The position numbers and the translations under genes were made by a program. A DNA stretch of 64,000 bases from Pedobacter frigoris (GTDB lineage Bacteria > Bacteroidota > Bacteroidia > Sphingobacteriales > Sphingobacteriaceae): assembly GCF_005116445.1 (NCBI RefSeq), contig NZ_SWBQ01000001.1, forward strand, positions 1,178,001 to 1,242,000. Direction: 5' to 3'. Below, in pieces: positions 36,410 to 46,233 of the stretch (within the stretch, counting starts at the first letter, position 1; each line of letters starts with the position of its first letter). Under the pieces are notes generated by a model, which saw only the letters and a list, made by a program, of their open reading frames with translations, was not told the origin of the DNA and did no database searches.

Positions 36410-36450
36410 TAAAAAAAAGCAGCAATAATGACATAGTCATCACTGCTGCT
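36410..36450 (-). terminator. Rho-independent terminator between RRM gene and hydroxylase gene
   Basis: On the minus strand a hairpin (36450-36436 with 36432-36418, foot AGCAGC/GCTGCT, two mismatches) is followed by eight T. It should end the RRM transcript. It lies so close to the next start (36396) that it could also act on that gene as an attenuator. Confidence 0.75.
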
Positions 36451-36487
36451 CTAATATATTAAAAAATAGAATCAGTAAACTGAAATA

Positions 36488-36514
36488 GAAAAAAGCTAGT
36501 TAGTAGCTTTTTTC
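36488..36514 (-). terminator. Hairpin overlapping the RRM stop codon
   Basis: An 11-bp perfect stem (GAAAAAAGCTA, 36488-36498 with 36504-36514, loop of 5) covers the RRM stop codon and, on the minus strand, ends in a T-rich arm. It may be a second or stabilising terminator hairpin. Confidence 0.5.
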
Positions 36515-36805
36515 TGTGCGGTTGTTACGTTTGAAACCACCACCACCGTTTCCGCCAGTGTTTGGTTTTTCCTGCGCTTCAGCCACTTTAATACGGTTAC
36601 CGTTGTAATCGCCACCGTTCATGCGTTTGATCGCTTCTTTTGCCTCTTCATCTACCGGCATTTCCACGAAACCAAAACCACGACTTTGACCAGTTTCACG
36701 ATCCTTGATAATCCTAAGTGATTTTACTTGACCGAAATCACCAAATACGGCTGTTAATTCATCTTCCCCTACTTCTAACGGAAGGCCTGTAATAAATATC
36801 TTCAT
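36500..36805 (-). CDS. RNA-binding protein with one RRM domain
   Basis: A 101-residue protein consisting of one RNA recognition motif and a short Gly/Asn/Arg-rich tail. RNP2 is IFITGL at residues 3-8 and RNP1 is RGFGFVEM at 42-49, with the aromatic side chains that stack on RNA bases. Such small RRM proteins are abundant in Bacteroidota and thought to act as RNA chaperones or post-transcriptional regulators. It has its own promoter and two terminator-like hairpins. Confidence 0.93.
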   Translation of the reverse strand: MKIFITGLPLEVGEDELTAVFGDFGQVKSLRIIKDRETGQSRGFGFVEMPVDEEAKEAIKRMNGGDYNGNRIKVAEAQEKPNTGGNGGGGFKRNNRTEKSY

Positions 36806-36825
36806 TAATGTCTAAAAATTTGTAC

Positions 36826-36833
36826 AAAAGTAA
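36826..36833 (-). promoter_or_regulatory. -7 promoter box of the RRM gene
   Basis: The minus strand reads TACTTTTG, a full TAnnTTTG match, 20 nt before the ATG, with a TTGG about 19 nt further upstream as a possible -33 element. Confidence 0.55.
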
Positions 36834-36945
36834 GCATTTTTTGCTTAAATTCCAATGTAAGTGTCAGTTATAAGTATAATTGTTTATTATAGGTTGTAAC
36901 ACACAAAAGAATATTTTGTTTGAAGCAGGTATTAAATCCCAATAT

Positions 36946-37797
36946 TTAGGTCAATTTATCCTTTAACAGACCCACAGTGCGCTGCCAGGCAAGCTTGGCT
37001 GCTGCTTCGTTGTATCTTGTCGGCGAAGTGTCATTATTGAAGGCATGATTTACCCCTTCATAAATATAGAGCTTATAATCTATTTTATTCTCCTTCAAGG
37101 CCGCTTCATATGCAGGGATGCCCGCGTTAACCCGCTCGTCCAAGCCTCCGTAATGAAGCATGATGCTGGCTTTAATTTTAGGAACATCTTCACTTTTGGG
37201 CTGAGTACCGTAATAAGCCACGGCAGCCAGTAGTTTTGGATCTGCGACAGCCAGTTTATTGGACATTGCCCCTCCCCAGCAAAAACCCATACATCCTGTT
37301 TTGCCATTGCCATCTTTTCGGCTCCTCAAATACTCCAGTCCCTTCAGGTAATTTTGAAGGTTCTTCTCCGGATCCAGTTTACCGATGAGCTCCCTGCCTT
37401 TGTCTTCATCAGCAGGTGTACCACCGAAAGGAGACAGTGCGTCTATTCCCATTGCGATGAAACCTTCAGCAGCCAGTCTTTTGGTTACCGTGATGATGTG
37501 TGGATTTAATCCCCTGTTTTCGTGAATCACTACCACACAGCCCAGGTTCTTTTTATCCTTAGGTTTAGCAAGTACGGCTTTCACATCGCCCTCTGCTCCC
37601 GGGTAAGTGATGTCTTCAACGCTAAGCTCATCTTCATTTAATGTTGCGGCAGCGGCATAGTTGTTTTCCAGGAGAGGTAATACTGTTAAAGCCAATGCTG
37701 TGCTGCCCGTAATGATGGCTAGCTTTTTCATGAATTCCTTCCTGCTCAGACCGGTGTGTGTGTATTCGTCGTACAGGTTAATGATTTTCTGATCCAT
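36946..37797 (-). CDS. Exported dienelactone hydrolase family protein
   Basis: A 283-residue alpha/beta hydrolase. The triad is the Cys in GFCWGGAMS, Asp in YGGLDERV and His in GVNHAFNND. The N-terminus (SRKEFMKKLAIITGSTALALTVLPLL) looks like a Tat-like or Sec signal with SRKEFMK in place of a true RR pair. It follows the GH29 fucosidase by 42 nt on the same strand and may belong to the end of that transcript; its substrate is unknown. Confidence 0.9.
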   Translation of the reverse strand: MDQKIINLYDEYTHTGLSRKEFMKKLAIITGSTALALTVLPLLENNYAAAATLNEDELSVEDITYPGAEGDVKAVLAKPKDKKNLGCVVVIHENRGLNPHIITVTKRLAAEGFIAMGIDALSPFGGTPADEDKGRELIGKLDPEKNLQNYLKGLEYLRSRKDGNGKTGCMGFCWGGAMSNKLAVADPKLLAAVAYYGTQPKSEDVPKIKASIMLHYGGLDERVNAGIPAYEAALKENKIDYKLYIYEGVNHAFNNDTSPTRYNEAAAKLAWQRTVGLLKDKLT

Positions 37798-37839
37798 ATC
37801 GGTAATGATTAAGTTTACTGAGGACTAACAAGATAGCGC

Positions 37840-39339
37840 TTATTTGGTTTGTTTGTACAAACCTAACTGAGAAATTGTTGGATTCAGTCTTGAAGATTCT
37901 ATGTTGAGCCTTACTTTTTTTGCGGTTACGGCATCAAATTTTATGAGACGCTTGTAACCAATAGTTGTTCCTTTGGTCGCTGTCTTCCATGAATTGCCAT
38001 CCCAGTATTCCAGACTAAACCTTTCTACACGCTGTCCTATTGTAATGTTTTCCTGGAGAGAGATGACATCGAATGTTGATGTAGTTTTTAACTCCAGTTC
38101 AATAACTGCAGTGCTGTCTTTTCCTTTTGTAGTCCAGTAGGTCTTGTATTGATCATCGAGCATTGCTTTTGTATTGATACCATTTACCGATTTGACTGCC
38201 GCACCTTTTAAAAGGTTTGTTTTGAAGGTTTGTTCGCGGAGACGCGTCCAGCCCCTAAGACTGGCTACATCGCTTTCACTGATCAGTCCATCTGTGTCCG
38301 GAGGAATATTTAACAACAATACGCCGTTTTTCCCCACAGAATGATAATATATGTCCAGCAGCTTTTCAGGAGTCTTTACTTTACTGTCTTCAGCTTTGTG
38401 GTAAAACCACCCTGGTCTAATAGAAACGTCTGTTTCTGCAGGATACCAAACCAGTCCTTTTGCATTCTTGAGTTTATCTCTTCCGCCTATATCCGAGCCT
38501 TGCAGGAATCCTGAAGGTTTGATGTTCATCTCTGTCTGAGAATTCGCTGATACGGCATTTTGATCCAGGTTATTTGCCGGCAACACGCTCCACTCGCTTT
38601 CTCTTCCGTAGCCTGTTTCGGTACCAACCCACCTTACATCTGGCCCCATAACAGCGATGGTAGCTGTAGGCTGTAATTTTCGGATGTGAGTGTACCAGCG
38701 GTTGAAGTCGTAAACCTGCTTTTTACCATTTGGTCCTTCACCGTTTGCGCCATCAAACCACACCTCATCCACCCTTCCGTATTGTGTAAGTAGTTCTGTA
38801 AGTTGTGTAATAAAGAAATCGTTGTAAGCATCCGTTCCATAGGACTGTGCGTTCATATCCCACGGAGAAAGATAAATACCAAACCCGATCTTGTATTTCT
38901 TACAGGCTTCTGCAACTTCTTTCACTACATCACCATTTCCATTTTTCCATGGGCTGCTCTTTACAGAATGATTTGTTGATTTAGTTGGCCATAAGCAAAA
39001 ACCATCATGATGCTTGGCCGTTAGTATGATCTGTTTGAATCCTGCTTCTTTCGTAACCCTCACCCATTGATCCGCATCCAGTTTCGTTGGATTAAAGATT
39101 TTGGGATCTTCTTTTCCCGTTCCCCATTCCCTGTTGGAAAATGTATTGACGCCAAAATGAAAGAATGCGGTTAGTTCAAGTTGCTGCCATCTGAGTTGCC
39201 TCGGACTAGGTGTAATGCTGGCTGCTTTGCTAATGATTTGATCTTGTGTTTCACCTGGTTTTATGATGGTGAAATTCTGTTGCGCATTTGCAATTCCGCT
39301 TAAGAATAAGGCAGGTAGTATTAATTTATATATTTTCAT
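37840..39339 (-). CDS. GH29 alpha-L-fucosidase, secreted
   Basis: A 499-residue retaining fucosidase with a signal peptide ending ANAQ. The catalytic barrel has FFHFGVNTF (H61), TAKHHDGFCLWPT (H110/H111) and the nucleophile D196 in VWFDGANGEG. The region from about 360 to the end looks like an F5/8-type carbohydrate-binding domain. It is downstream of SusC/SusD, so it probably removes fucose from the glycan imported by them. No acid/base residue can be assigned by reading alone, as usual for GH29. Confidence 0.94.
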   Translation of the reverse strand: MKIYKLILPALFLSGIANAQQNFTIIKPGETQDQIISKAASITPSPRQLRWQQLELTAFFHFGVNTFSNREWGTGKEDPKIFNPTKLDADQWVRVTKEAGFKQIILTAKHHDGFCLWPTKSTNHSVKSSPWKNGNGDVVKEVAEACKKYKIGFGIYLSPWDMNAQSYGTDAYNDFFITQLTELLTQYGRVDEVWFDGANGEGPNGKKQVYDFNRWYTHIRKLQPTATIAVMGPDVRWVGTETGYGRESEWSVLPANNLDQNAVSANSQTEMNIKPSGFLQGSDIGGRDKLKNAKGLVWYPAETDVSIRPGWFYHKAEDSKVKTPEKLLDIYYHSVGKNGVLLLNIPPDTDGLISESDVASLRGWTRLREQTFKTNLLKGAAVKSVNGINTKAMLDDQYKTYWTTKGKDSTAVIELELKTTSTFDVISLQENITIGQRVERFSLEYWDGNSWKTATKGTTIGYKRLIKFDAVTAKKVRLNIESSRLNPTISQLGLYKQTK

Positions 39340-39469
39340 TTTGTGTGATATGTTTTGATTTAAGCCGATTTCAAGTAACGGATTTTGTAAGGATGTTTAT
39401 TGAACCATTCTATCTAAAGATTAAACTATTTTGGCTTTATTTGATCATCTGATCTGTTGTTAAAACAGA

Positions 39470-39502
39470 AAAATGAGGTGTCCTTGCGGGCACACTCATT
39501 TT
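39470..39502 (-). terminator. Hairpin between susD-like gene and fucosidase
   Basis: AAAATGAG/CTCATTTT with an inner GTGTCC/GGGCAC makes a ~14-bp stem with one G-U pair and one bulge; on the minus strand it is followed by a T-rich stretch. It could reduce read-through from SusC/SusD into the GH29 gene 24 nt after the SusD stop. Confidence 0.6.
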
Positions 39503-39525
39503 AACGGAGCATTAAACCAGTGTTT

Positions 39526-41370
39526 TTACCAAAGCGGGTTTTGGATTAGCTTTTTACTTTTTTGTATTTCTGTCAGTGGTATCGGAAACAGATACATGGA
39601 CTTGCTGAATACCCTTGTCTCGTAAGTTGTTCTTTTGAAGAAGTCTGCTTCAGTATTGGCAGCCATGTTCATTCCATAGAATGATCCCGCCTGGCCACCA
39701 TCACCAACAGCGTTTCCGGCAATCATCCATCTGCGCACGTCGAAGTAGCGTTGGCCTTCCATGCAAAGTTCCACACGCATTTCTCTTCTGATGGCTTCCC
39801 TTTGGAGGTCTTTATTGCCTATGATACCCGGTTTGATCACGGAAAGTTTAGGTATACCTGCTCTTTCACGTATTTTATCTACGTATTCGATGATTTTAGG
39901 GTCGTTTGGACGGACTTCATTTAACGCTTCGGCATACAAGAGGTAGAATTCTGCGAGACGGAATATAATTGAGGGGTGATAATCAGTTTTGGGATTAGAG
40001 CCTGTGTTGTGTACTATGCGGCTGATGCGTTTGTACATCAGATAGCCAGACCATGGATAATCAGCTGCAGAATTGTCGTTACCGTTTCCTTTGTTGAATT
40101 TAACCACCCCATTTGTAACGTGCCACTTTCTGCCATGATAGAAAACCGATTGATAAAATCTAGGTTCTCTTTTTACCCACATCCTGTAGGTACCTGCTTC
40201 AGTCCTGTTGCTCGGATCTTCTCCTGCTATAGAAAATCCGGTTTCGCTATAAGCTGGGGATTCTTCAATAGGAAGGCCATCGTTCATGAAGAAATCATCA
40301 ACCAATTCCTGGGTTACTGCAATACATGCAAAGCCCTGCCCCTGATTTCTCGGGGTTGCACGACGTTGAGTTCCATCACCACCAACATTTCCCCAGAGTT
40401 CATTTGGATTAGCCCATATGATTTCATTGTTGTACTTCATGAACATTTCATACAAGGTTTTATCTACATCATATACTCCATTGGTATTGGCACGGTAGAG
40501 CTCATACTTTCCATTGGAGAACTCGATAAATTCTTCCAGTGCAGTCAGTGCCTTTTGCCATTTGGTATCGTCTTTCACAGGGAACAGCTTTTTGCCGCTT
40601 GGATTAGTGAGCACCAAAGCTTCTGGAAATTCTCCATTAAATAAAGGACTTGCAGCATATACCAATAGCTTAGCTTTAATTGCCAATGCTACACCTTTGG
40701 TAGGAAGAGCGAGGAAGTTTTGATCAGTAATCTGGATGTCCAATTGATTAGCTACAGCCGTAAGTTCGTCACTGATGAATTTCACTACTTCGTCGACACT
40801 GTTCCTTTCAAAATCCAATTCCGAAGAGCCTGGGTCAACAGATTTATCAAGGATTGGAACGGGACCGTATAGTTCAAACAACAGATAATAGTAATAAGCC
40901 CTTAGAAAACGTGCTTGTGCTTTCATCTTCGTGAGTTCTGCTTCTTCAATAAAATCTGTTCCTCCTGTGTTGGGTATAACTACAGCTTTCTCCAAAAATA
41001 TATTTGCCTGGCGGATCAATTGAAAGAGGTTCCAGCGAGAGAAGGGTGCGCTTCCTGCGTTGTAGCCTGTTGAAGTGGTGCTTCTTAAAGTACCCTGAGC
41101 ATTTTTTAACTCATCAGTAAAAGCGGGCCATGGGTTGTCAAGACCTGTTACACCCCCACTTCCTGTATTTAGTATTATGCCAGAAGAATTTACAATCCCT
41201 GTAAATATGTTTCTATGCCACTGTCTGGAATAAGTTGCATTAGAAAATATCTCTTCCATTGTCAACTGGCTGGCCAATTCGCTGGATACATCCAGGAAAT
41301 TTTTCTTGCATGCACTGATGTTTAACAATACGAAAGTTAATGCAGCTATTGATATGTATTTCTTAATCAT
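39526..41370 (-). CDS. SusD/RagB-family outer-membrane glycan-binding lipoprotein
   Basis: A surface lipoprotein that forms the lid of a SusC transporter. From the ATG at 41370 it has 614 residues with lipobox ISAC (Cys about 21); an in-frame start at 41412 would overlap SusC. Family features are the N-terminal SusD-like helices, a RAYYYYLLFELYGPVP segment, the C-terminal RagB block with FRLAEFYLLYAEALNEV, and ERAGIP followed by REMRVELCMEGQRYFDVRRW. It follows SusC by 19 nt. Confidence 0.95.
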   Translation of the reverse strand: MIKKYISIAALTFVLLNISACKKNFLDVSSELASQLTMEEIFSNATYSRQWHRNIFTGIVNSSGIILNTGSGGVTGLDNPWPAFTDELKNAQGTLRSTTSTGYNAGSAPFSRWNLFQLIRQANIFLEKAVVIPNTGGTDFIEEAELTKMKAQARFLRAYYYYLLFELYGPVPILDKSVDPGSSELDFERNSVDEVVKFISDELTAVANQLDIQITDQNFLALPTKGVALAIKAKLLVYAASPLFNGEFPEALVLTNPSGKKLFPVKDDTKWQKALTALEEFIEFSNGKYELYRANTNGVYDVDKTLYEMFMKYNNEIIWANPNELWGNVGGDGTQRRATPRNQGQGFACIAVTQELVDDFFMNDGLPIEESPAYSETGFSIAGEDPSNRTEAGTYRMWVKREPRFYQSVFYHGRKWHVTNGVVKFNKGNGNDNSAADYPWSGYLMYKRISRIVHNTGSNPKTDYHPSIIFRLAEFYLLYAEALNEVRPNDPKIIEYVDKIRERAGIPKLSVIKPGIIGNKDLQREAIRREMRVELCMEGQRYFDVRRWMIAGNAVGDGGQAGSFYGMNMAANTEADFFKRTTYETRVFSKSMYLFPIPLTEIQKSKKLIQNPLW

Positions 41371-41389
41371 TATTAATTGCTTTAAATGG

Positions 41390-44300
41390 TTATAAATTGA
41401 ACTCGAGGCCAAAAGTGTAGGTGCGCGGCAATGGGTAGTTCATACCTTCATTGGCGTTTCCGATTTCCGGATCCCACATTTTTATGCTGTCCCAGACATA
41501 AATATTATTGCCCATCAAATAAACACGACCTGTTTCCAGTCCGATTTTCTTTAGCCAGTTTTTAGGAAAGCGATATCCTATTTCGGCATTTTTTAACCTG
41601 ATAAAACTTGCATCCCTAAGCCACCATGTACTTTGTGCTGTATTATTGCCAAAAGACACAGAATGCAATCTTGGATAAAGCACATCCTGACTCGGATTTT
41701 GTTCTGTCCAGCGGTTTAGACCTTCTTTTCGTACCGATGATTCATCAAATCCGTAAGTAAAAGGGAAAAAGCTTTGCGGTGCATTTCCACCGAATACAGT
41801 AGAGGTATTTCCTGCGCCCTGAAAGAATAAACTGGCATAAAAACCTTTGTAATCTACATTCATACCGAAACCATAAATGAGTTCAGGTACGGCTGGATTG
41901 CCATATTCCCTGGTCTGGTCAAATTGATTGATCAATTTGTCGCCGTTCAGATCTTTGTACTTAATGTCTCCGGGACGAACACCGGCGCTTAGTGACGAAA
42001 CGGGTAGTCCTGCTTTCAGAACATAGTTTCTTGTGCCGTCAGGATTGGTGGTGAGGGTAAAATCATCATTGGCATACAAACCATCAGCTACATAAAGATT
42101 TGGGCTGTTTAGTCTTGTTCCGGTGATGTTCATCCATGGATATAACTGAGGGACTTCGTCATATTCAAGAATTTTGTTTCTGGCAAAAGTGAGATTTCCT
42201 CTATAGGTTAGTTTGGCCTGACCGATGTTTTGAGTGACATTAAGACTTGCATCGATACCATGGTTGGATACTTTTCCGAAGTTCTGCCATGGATTGGCCC
42301 TGAATCCCGTTACACCAGATACAGTTCTGCGTTGTAGTAAGATATTCTTACGGAAATTATCAAAATAATCTACTTGCATACTTACAGCTCCTTTAAATAG
42401 TTCTACATCTACCCCGTAATTCTTTTTGTCTTCGATTTCCCAGCTAAGGAATGGTGAATCAAATAGACCTTCAATCACACCTGCCAAACTGTTTAGTCCG
42501 CCTGTACCTCCAATTCCCAATGGATACCCACCTGCGGCTTTATTGAATGTGGCACGGTACAAGAACCTGCTACCACCTACGTTATCATTTCCAGTACGTC
42601 CTATTGATGCTCTAAACTTCAGCGAAGAAATGATCTCTTTAAGTTTTTCAGGATAGAACTTTTCATTACTTGGATACCATGCCACACCTACTGCAGGGAA
42701 TATTCCGAAGCGGTATCCATCGGCAAAGTTTTCACTTCCTGTAATACCAAAATTGGCTTCAATTGAGTATCTGCTGGCATAATTGTAAGTCGCTCGACCA
42801 ACATAGGCCTGTTTTCTAAAAGCCAGAGCTTCAGTCTGGGTTTGTGTTTCCTTTTGGTAAGTCAGCAACATACCAGTTACTGAATGGTTATTGCCGAATA
42901 CACGGTTGTAATTTAAGGAACTTTCCAGGTAAATGTTTCTCTGACCACTGCTGCCTTCCGCAGGCTCACCAAAATCCGGACTTCCCGCTACCCCATTTCT
43001 GGTATATAGCAGTTTGCCGTTGGCATCCCTCGAGGTTGATATATACTGAAATGGAGTACGTGTGCGCGACATGGTATAGGTAGATGCAGCGTCGTAACTT
43101 ACTACGGCCTTAACCGTTAAGCCTTGTGTTAAGAAGTCCAGTTTTTGTTCTATGTCCAATCTAGACTGTACATTGCTCCTCCATTCTTTAGCATAGCCAG
43201 ATTCCATGAGCTGATTGTAAGGGTTGATCCTGTTGTTACTGGCTCTGGGGTGACCTGCAATAGTACCATCAGAAAAAACCATAGGAAAAAGGTATGGAGG
43301 TGCCGTGGTCATGTTGGAAAAGATAGTCCCTGTGCCAACACCAGGATAATTGGTCTTAAGATAAGCACCACTTAAATCTACTCTCAAAATGGTGGTTTTA
43401 GTGACATTTAAATCAATGTTACTTCTTAGATTGTAACGCTGAAGACCGATATTGTTGTTGTACTGGGCCAGTGGGTTATTTTTAAAGATACCACTTTCCT
43501 TAAAGTAGGCGCCCGAAACAAAATACTTTGCGATATCACCTCCCCCTCTGAAATTTAAGGTATGACGTGTATTATAGGTGTGGTCACGAAGCAGGTCGAG
43601 CCATTTTACATCCGGATATAAATCTCGATCTGTACCTGACGCGTATTTGCCGATTAATTCGTCGCTAAAAATAGGCGACTTGTCTTCGTTTTTGAGAGAT
43701 TCGTTGTAAAGACTCATGTAATCAACGGAGCCTAGAAATTCAGGAAGTCTTGTTGGTTCCAGGTTACTGTATTCGCCCCTGTAGGAGATCTTGGTTTTTT
43801 GGGCAATCCCCCTTTTCGAAGTGATGATGATTACCCCATTTGCACCCTCAGCTCCGTAAACAGCTGTCGCTGCTGCGTCTTTTAATAAGGTAAAAGTTTC
43901 AATCTCATCCGGTTCAATATCATTCATTGATCTGGGGATACCATCGACCAGAATTAAAGGACTGGTGCCTCCGCTAAATGAACTGATGCCGCGTATGAAA
44001 AATTCGGAGTTGTCATAGCCGGGTTCACCAGATCGCTGGATGGCAATTAACCCGGCAATCTGACCTGCCAGGTTGTTCGACAAACTTCTGGTCGGAAATC
44101 GCAATTGAGTTCCTTTAACAGTAGATAATGAACTAACTACGCTTTCCTTTTTCTGTTTTCCGAAGCCGATAACCACAACTTCATTCAGGTCTGATTTATC
44201 AGCTTTCAGCACTACATCAATAACGCCACGTCCACTTACAGGGATTTCCTGCTTAATATAGCCTATGGAACTGAATACGAGTACTGAACCATCAGGTACA

Positions 44301-44824
44301 GTAAGAAAATACTTGCCGTTTAAATCTGTAGTCGTACCTATTGAAGGCTTGTCTTTAACAAAAATGGTTACCCCCGGCATAGGAAGCATATCCGTAGAAT
44401 CCTTTACCGATCCTCGGACATCCGTTTCTACTATTTTAAGTTTTTTAATAGTTTCATCTGCACTTACGATCGTGATGGTTTCACCGCGAATTTTAAAGTC
44501 CAGACTGGCTTTGCCCAACACTTTGTTTAAAATGGTTTTAATGTCCACATTCTGGAGATGGACTGTAACCGGAACTGACTTATTGATGATCTCTTCATTA
44601 TAAAGGAAGCGATAACCTGTTTGTTTATTCAATTCAGAAAATACCTGCTTAAGGTTGGCATTTTTTACGGATAATGATACTTGTTGAGCTTTACCGCTCG
44701 CATATACACCCACCTGAAGAACAATTATCATTAAAAGGGTAAGTTTCATAATTCTAAAAATTATTAAAATACCGGGGGAGAGCACCCCATTGTCAAGTTT
44801 TTGTCCGTGACAAAAGAAATTCAT
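41390..44824 (-). CDS. SusC/RagA-family TonB-dependent transporter with STN domain
   Basis: A 1144-residue outer-membrane importer. After the signal segment (about 24-47) comes an STN domain (about 48-100, ANLKQVFSELNKQTGYRF), which talks to a FecR anti-sigma factor, then a carboxypeptidase-regulatory-like beta domain (135-205), the plug with LNEVVVIGFG and ILVDGIPRSMNDIEPDEIE, and a 22-strand barrel ending in an aromatic/hydrophobic terminus (TFGLEFNL). The STN domain fits the upstream FecR and ECF genes, so the transporter both imports and senses its glycan. Confidence 0.95.
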   Translation of the reverse strand: MNFFCHGQKLDNGVLSPGILIIFRIMKLTLLMIIVLQVGVYASGKAQQVSLSVKNANLKQVFSELNKQTGYRFLYNEEIINKSVPVTVHLQNVDIKTILNKVLGKASLDFKIRGETITIVSADETIKKLKIVETDVRGSVKDSTDMLPMPGVTIFVKDKPSIGTTTDLNGKYFLTVPDGSVLVFSSIGYIKQEIPVSGRGVIDVVLKADKSDLNEVVVIGFGKQKKESVVSSLSTVKGTQLRFPTRSLSNNLAGQIAGLIAIQRSGEPGYDNSEFFIRGISSFSGGTSPLILVDGIPRSMNDIEPDEIETFTLLKDAAATAVYGAEGANGVIIITSKRGIAQKTKISYRGEYSNLEPTRLPEFLGSVDYMSLYNESLKNEDKSPIFSDELIGKYASGTDRDLYPDVKWLDLLRDHTYNTRHTLNFRGGGDIAKYFVSGAYFKESGIFKNNPLAQYNNNIGLQRYNLRSNIDLNVTKTTILRVDLSGAYLKTNYPGVGTGTIFSNMTTAPPYLFPMVFSDGTIAGHPRASNNRINPYNQLMESGYAKEWRSNVQSRLDIEQKLDFLTQGLTVKAVVSYDAASTYTMSRTRTPFQYISTSRDANGKLLYTRNGVAGSPDFGEPAEGSSGQRNIYLESSLNYNRVFGNNHSVTGMLLTYQKETQTQTEALAFRKQAYVGRATYNYASRYSIEANFGITGSENFADGYRFGIFPAVGVAWYPSNEKFYPEKLKEIISSLKFRASIGRTGNDNVGGSRFLYRATFNKAAGGYPLGIGGTGGLNSLAGVIEGLFDSPFLSWEIEDKKNYGVDVELFKGAVSMQVDYFDNFRKNILLQRRTVSGVTGFRANPWQNFGKVSNHGIDASLNVTQNIGQAKLTYRGNLTFARNKILEYDEVPQLYPWMNITGTRLNSPNLYVADGLYANDDFTLTTNPDGTRNYVLKAGLPVSSLSAGVRPGDIKYKDLNGDKLINQFDQTREYGNPAVPELIYGFGMNVDYKGFYASLFFQGAGNTSTVFGGNAPQSFFPFTYGFDESSVRKEGLNRWTEQNPSQDVLYPRLHSVSFGNNTAQSTWWLRDASFIRLKNAEIGYRFPKNWLKKIGLETGRVYLMGNNIYVWDSIKMWDPEIGNANEGMNYPLPRTYTFGLEFNL

Positions 44825-44999
44825 ACTTTCGTTGGTTTAAGGTTGAAAAAATACGTTGCTGATTTAAAATGTAATTTGTAGGCCTTGAATATTTACCGGG
44901 AGTGGTGGTACACTCTCGGTATTAATTTCGTAAACAGGCACAAATAGGTTTAGTAGATTTGTTTTAGGTCATAAATTCTCGTTTAGGTCTATTATTTGG

Positions 45000-46157
45000 T
45001 TAGTTTACGGTTAGGTTCCTGCCATCTATTTCAAATGACAGGTTACTCACATCTTTTAGCATCTGAAGTACTTCGCTCAATTTTACTTTTCTGCTTATAC
45101 TGCCTCCAATATGAATCGATGGCATTTTCGTTTTATAGGTTATCTTTAAGTCGTACCAGCGGGCTATTTCTTCCAAAACAGGTTGAATGGCATCATTACT
45201 GAAATAGAAATATCCTTTTCTCCAGGCTGTGGCTTTATCTATATCACCTCTTGAAATTTCTAATCCGGAAGATTGAACTATTCCTTGCTGTCCCGGCTTT
45301 AAGAAACCGTTCTTTTGGCTGTTTTTGATTTTAACGGAGCCCTCTATTAAAGTAGTTTTAGCAATATTTCCGTAGCATGAGGTATTGAATGTTGTTCCTA
45401 AAACCTCTATTTCCGAGCCATTTAATGCAATTTTAAATGGGTGTTCAGCATCTTTAGCAACCTCAAAATACCCCTCTCCCCTTAATTCTATTCTTCGCTC
45501 ATTGTCACTGAATTTTAACGGGAAACGTAATTCAGACATCGCATTTAACCATACCCTGGTGCCATCTGGAAGCTGGAGGTTATAAATACCTGCGCGGGGA
45601 ACGATTAAAGTATTGTATAAGTCTTCGTGTTTATCGTTTTCATTGATATTGGTATACACCAATTCGCCGGAACTGCCGACCAGTTTTGTTCCATTTTTCT
45701 CAATCAGCGAGATTTTGTTGGCGTCGAGAGTCACCTTTCTTCCATCAGATAAGATGAGCTGCGCTTTATTGTTTCCTGGCAATACATCATTCTTATAATG
45801 ATAGACATGATCTGCTACTATCCCCTGATCGTTCCTGTTGAGCATAAACCATAAAGCAACAGAACAGGTTAAAACAACTAATGCTGCAACATATTTGATG
45901 AGATTTGGCCATTTAGTCTTCTTTTGTTTTTTGTTATGGCGCTGAGTAGTTTTTTGCCATGCAGTTTCAATGTCAAGACTATTGATGTAATTTAAACGCT
46001 CCTGAGCGGGAGCAGTATGCTTATAATAATCCAATATTGCTTTCTTTTCGGGATCATTGGCAACTAAATCCATGAACCTGATTTCATCCTCTTCAGAGAG
46101 TTTGTTTAGCAGGTAACCAGAAATTAACTGTGCCCATTCAAAAGATTCGTTTTGCAT
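45000..46157 (-). CDS. FecR-family anti-sigma factor
   Basis: A 385-residue inner-membrane regulator. The N-terminal ~80 residues are the cytoplasmic sigma-binding part; one membrane helix is at about 87-106; the periplasmic FecR domain contains LPDGTRVWLNAMSELRFP and GEGYFEVA; a DUF4974 domain (SGEVLQMLKDVSNLSFE-like, here VKLSEVLQMLKDV) ends it and should contact the STN domain of the downstream SusC. It lies between the ECF sigma gene and susC, the standard order. Confidence 0.95.
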   Translation of the reverse strand: MQNESFEWAQLISGYLLNKLSEEDEIRFMDLVANDPEKKAILDYYKHTAPAQERLNYINSLDIETAWQKTTQRHNKKQKKTKWPNLIKYVAALVVLTCSVALWFMLNRNDQGIVADHVYHYKNDVLPGNNKAQLILSDGRKVTLDANKISLIEKNGTKLVGSSGELVYTNINENDKHEDLYNTLIVPRAGIYNLQLPDGTRVWLNAMSELRFPLKFSDNERRIELRGEGYFEVAKDAEHPFKIALNGSEIEVLGTTFNTSCYGNIAKTTLIEGSVKIKNSQKNGFLKPGQQGIVQSSGLEISRGDIDKATAWRKGYFYFSNDAIQPVLEEIARWYDLKITYKTKMPSIHIGGSISRKVKLSEVLQMLKDVSNLSFEIDGRNLTVN

Positions 46158-46233
46158 GCAAGGTTCGGTATTGGTTTATATAACAAAGGAACCTGAAAGC
46201 CGGAAATGGGTGGAAGATATTATAAAAATATTT

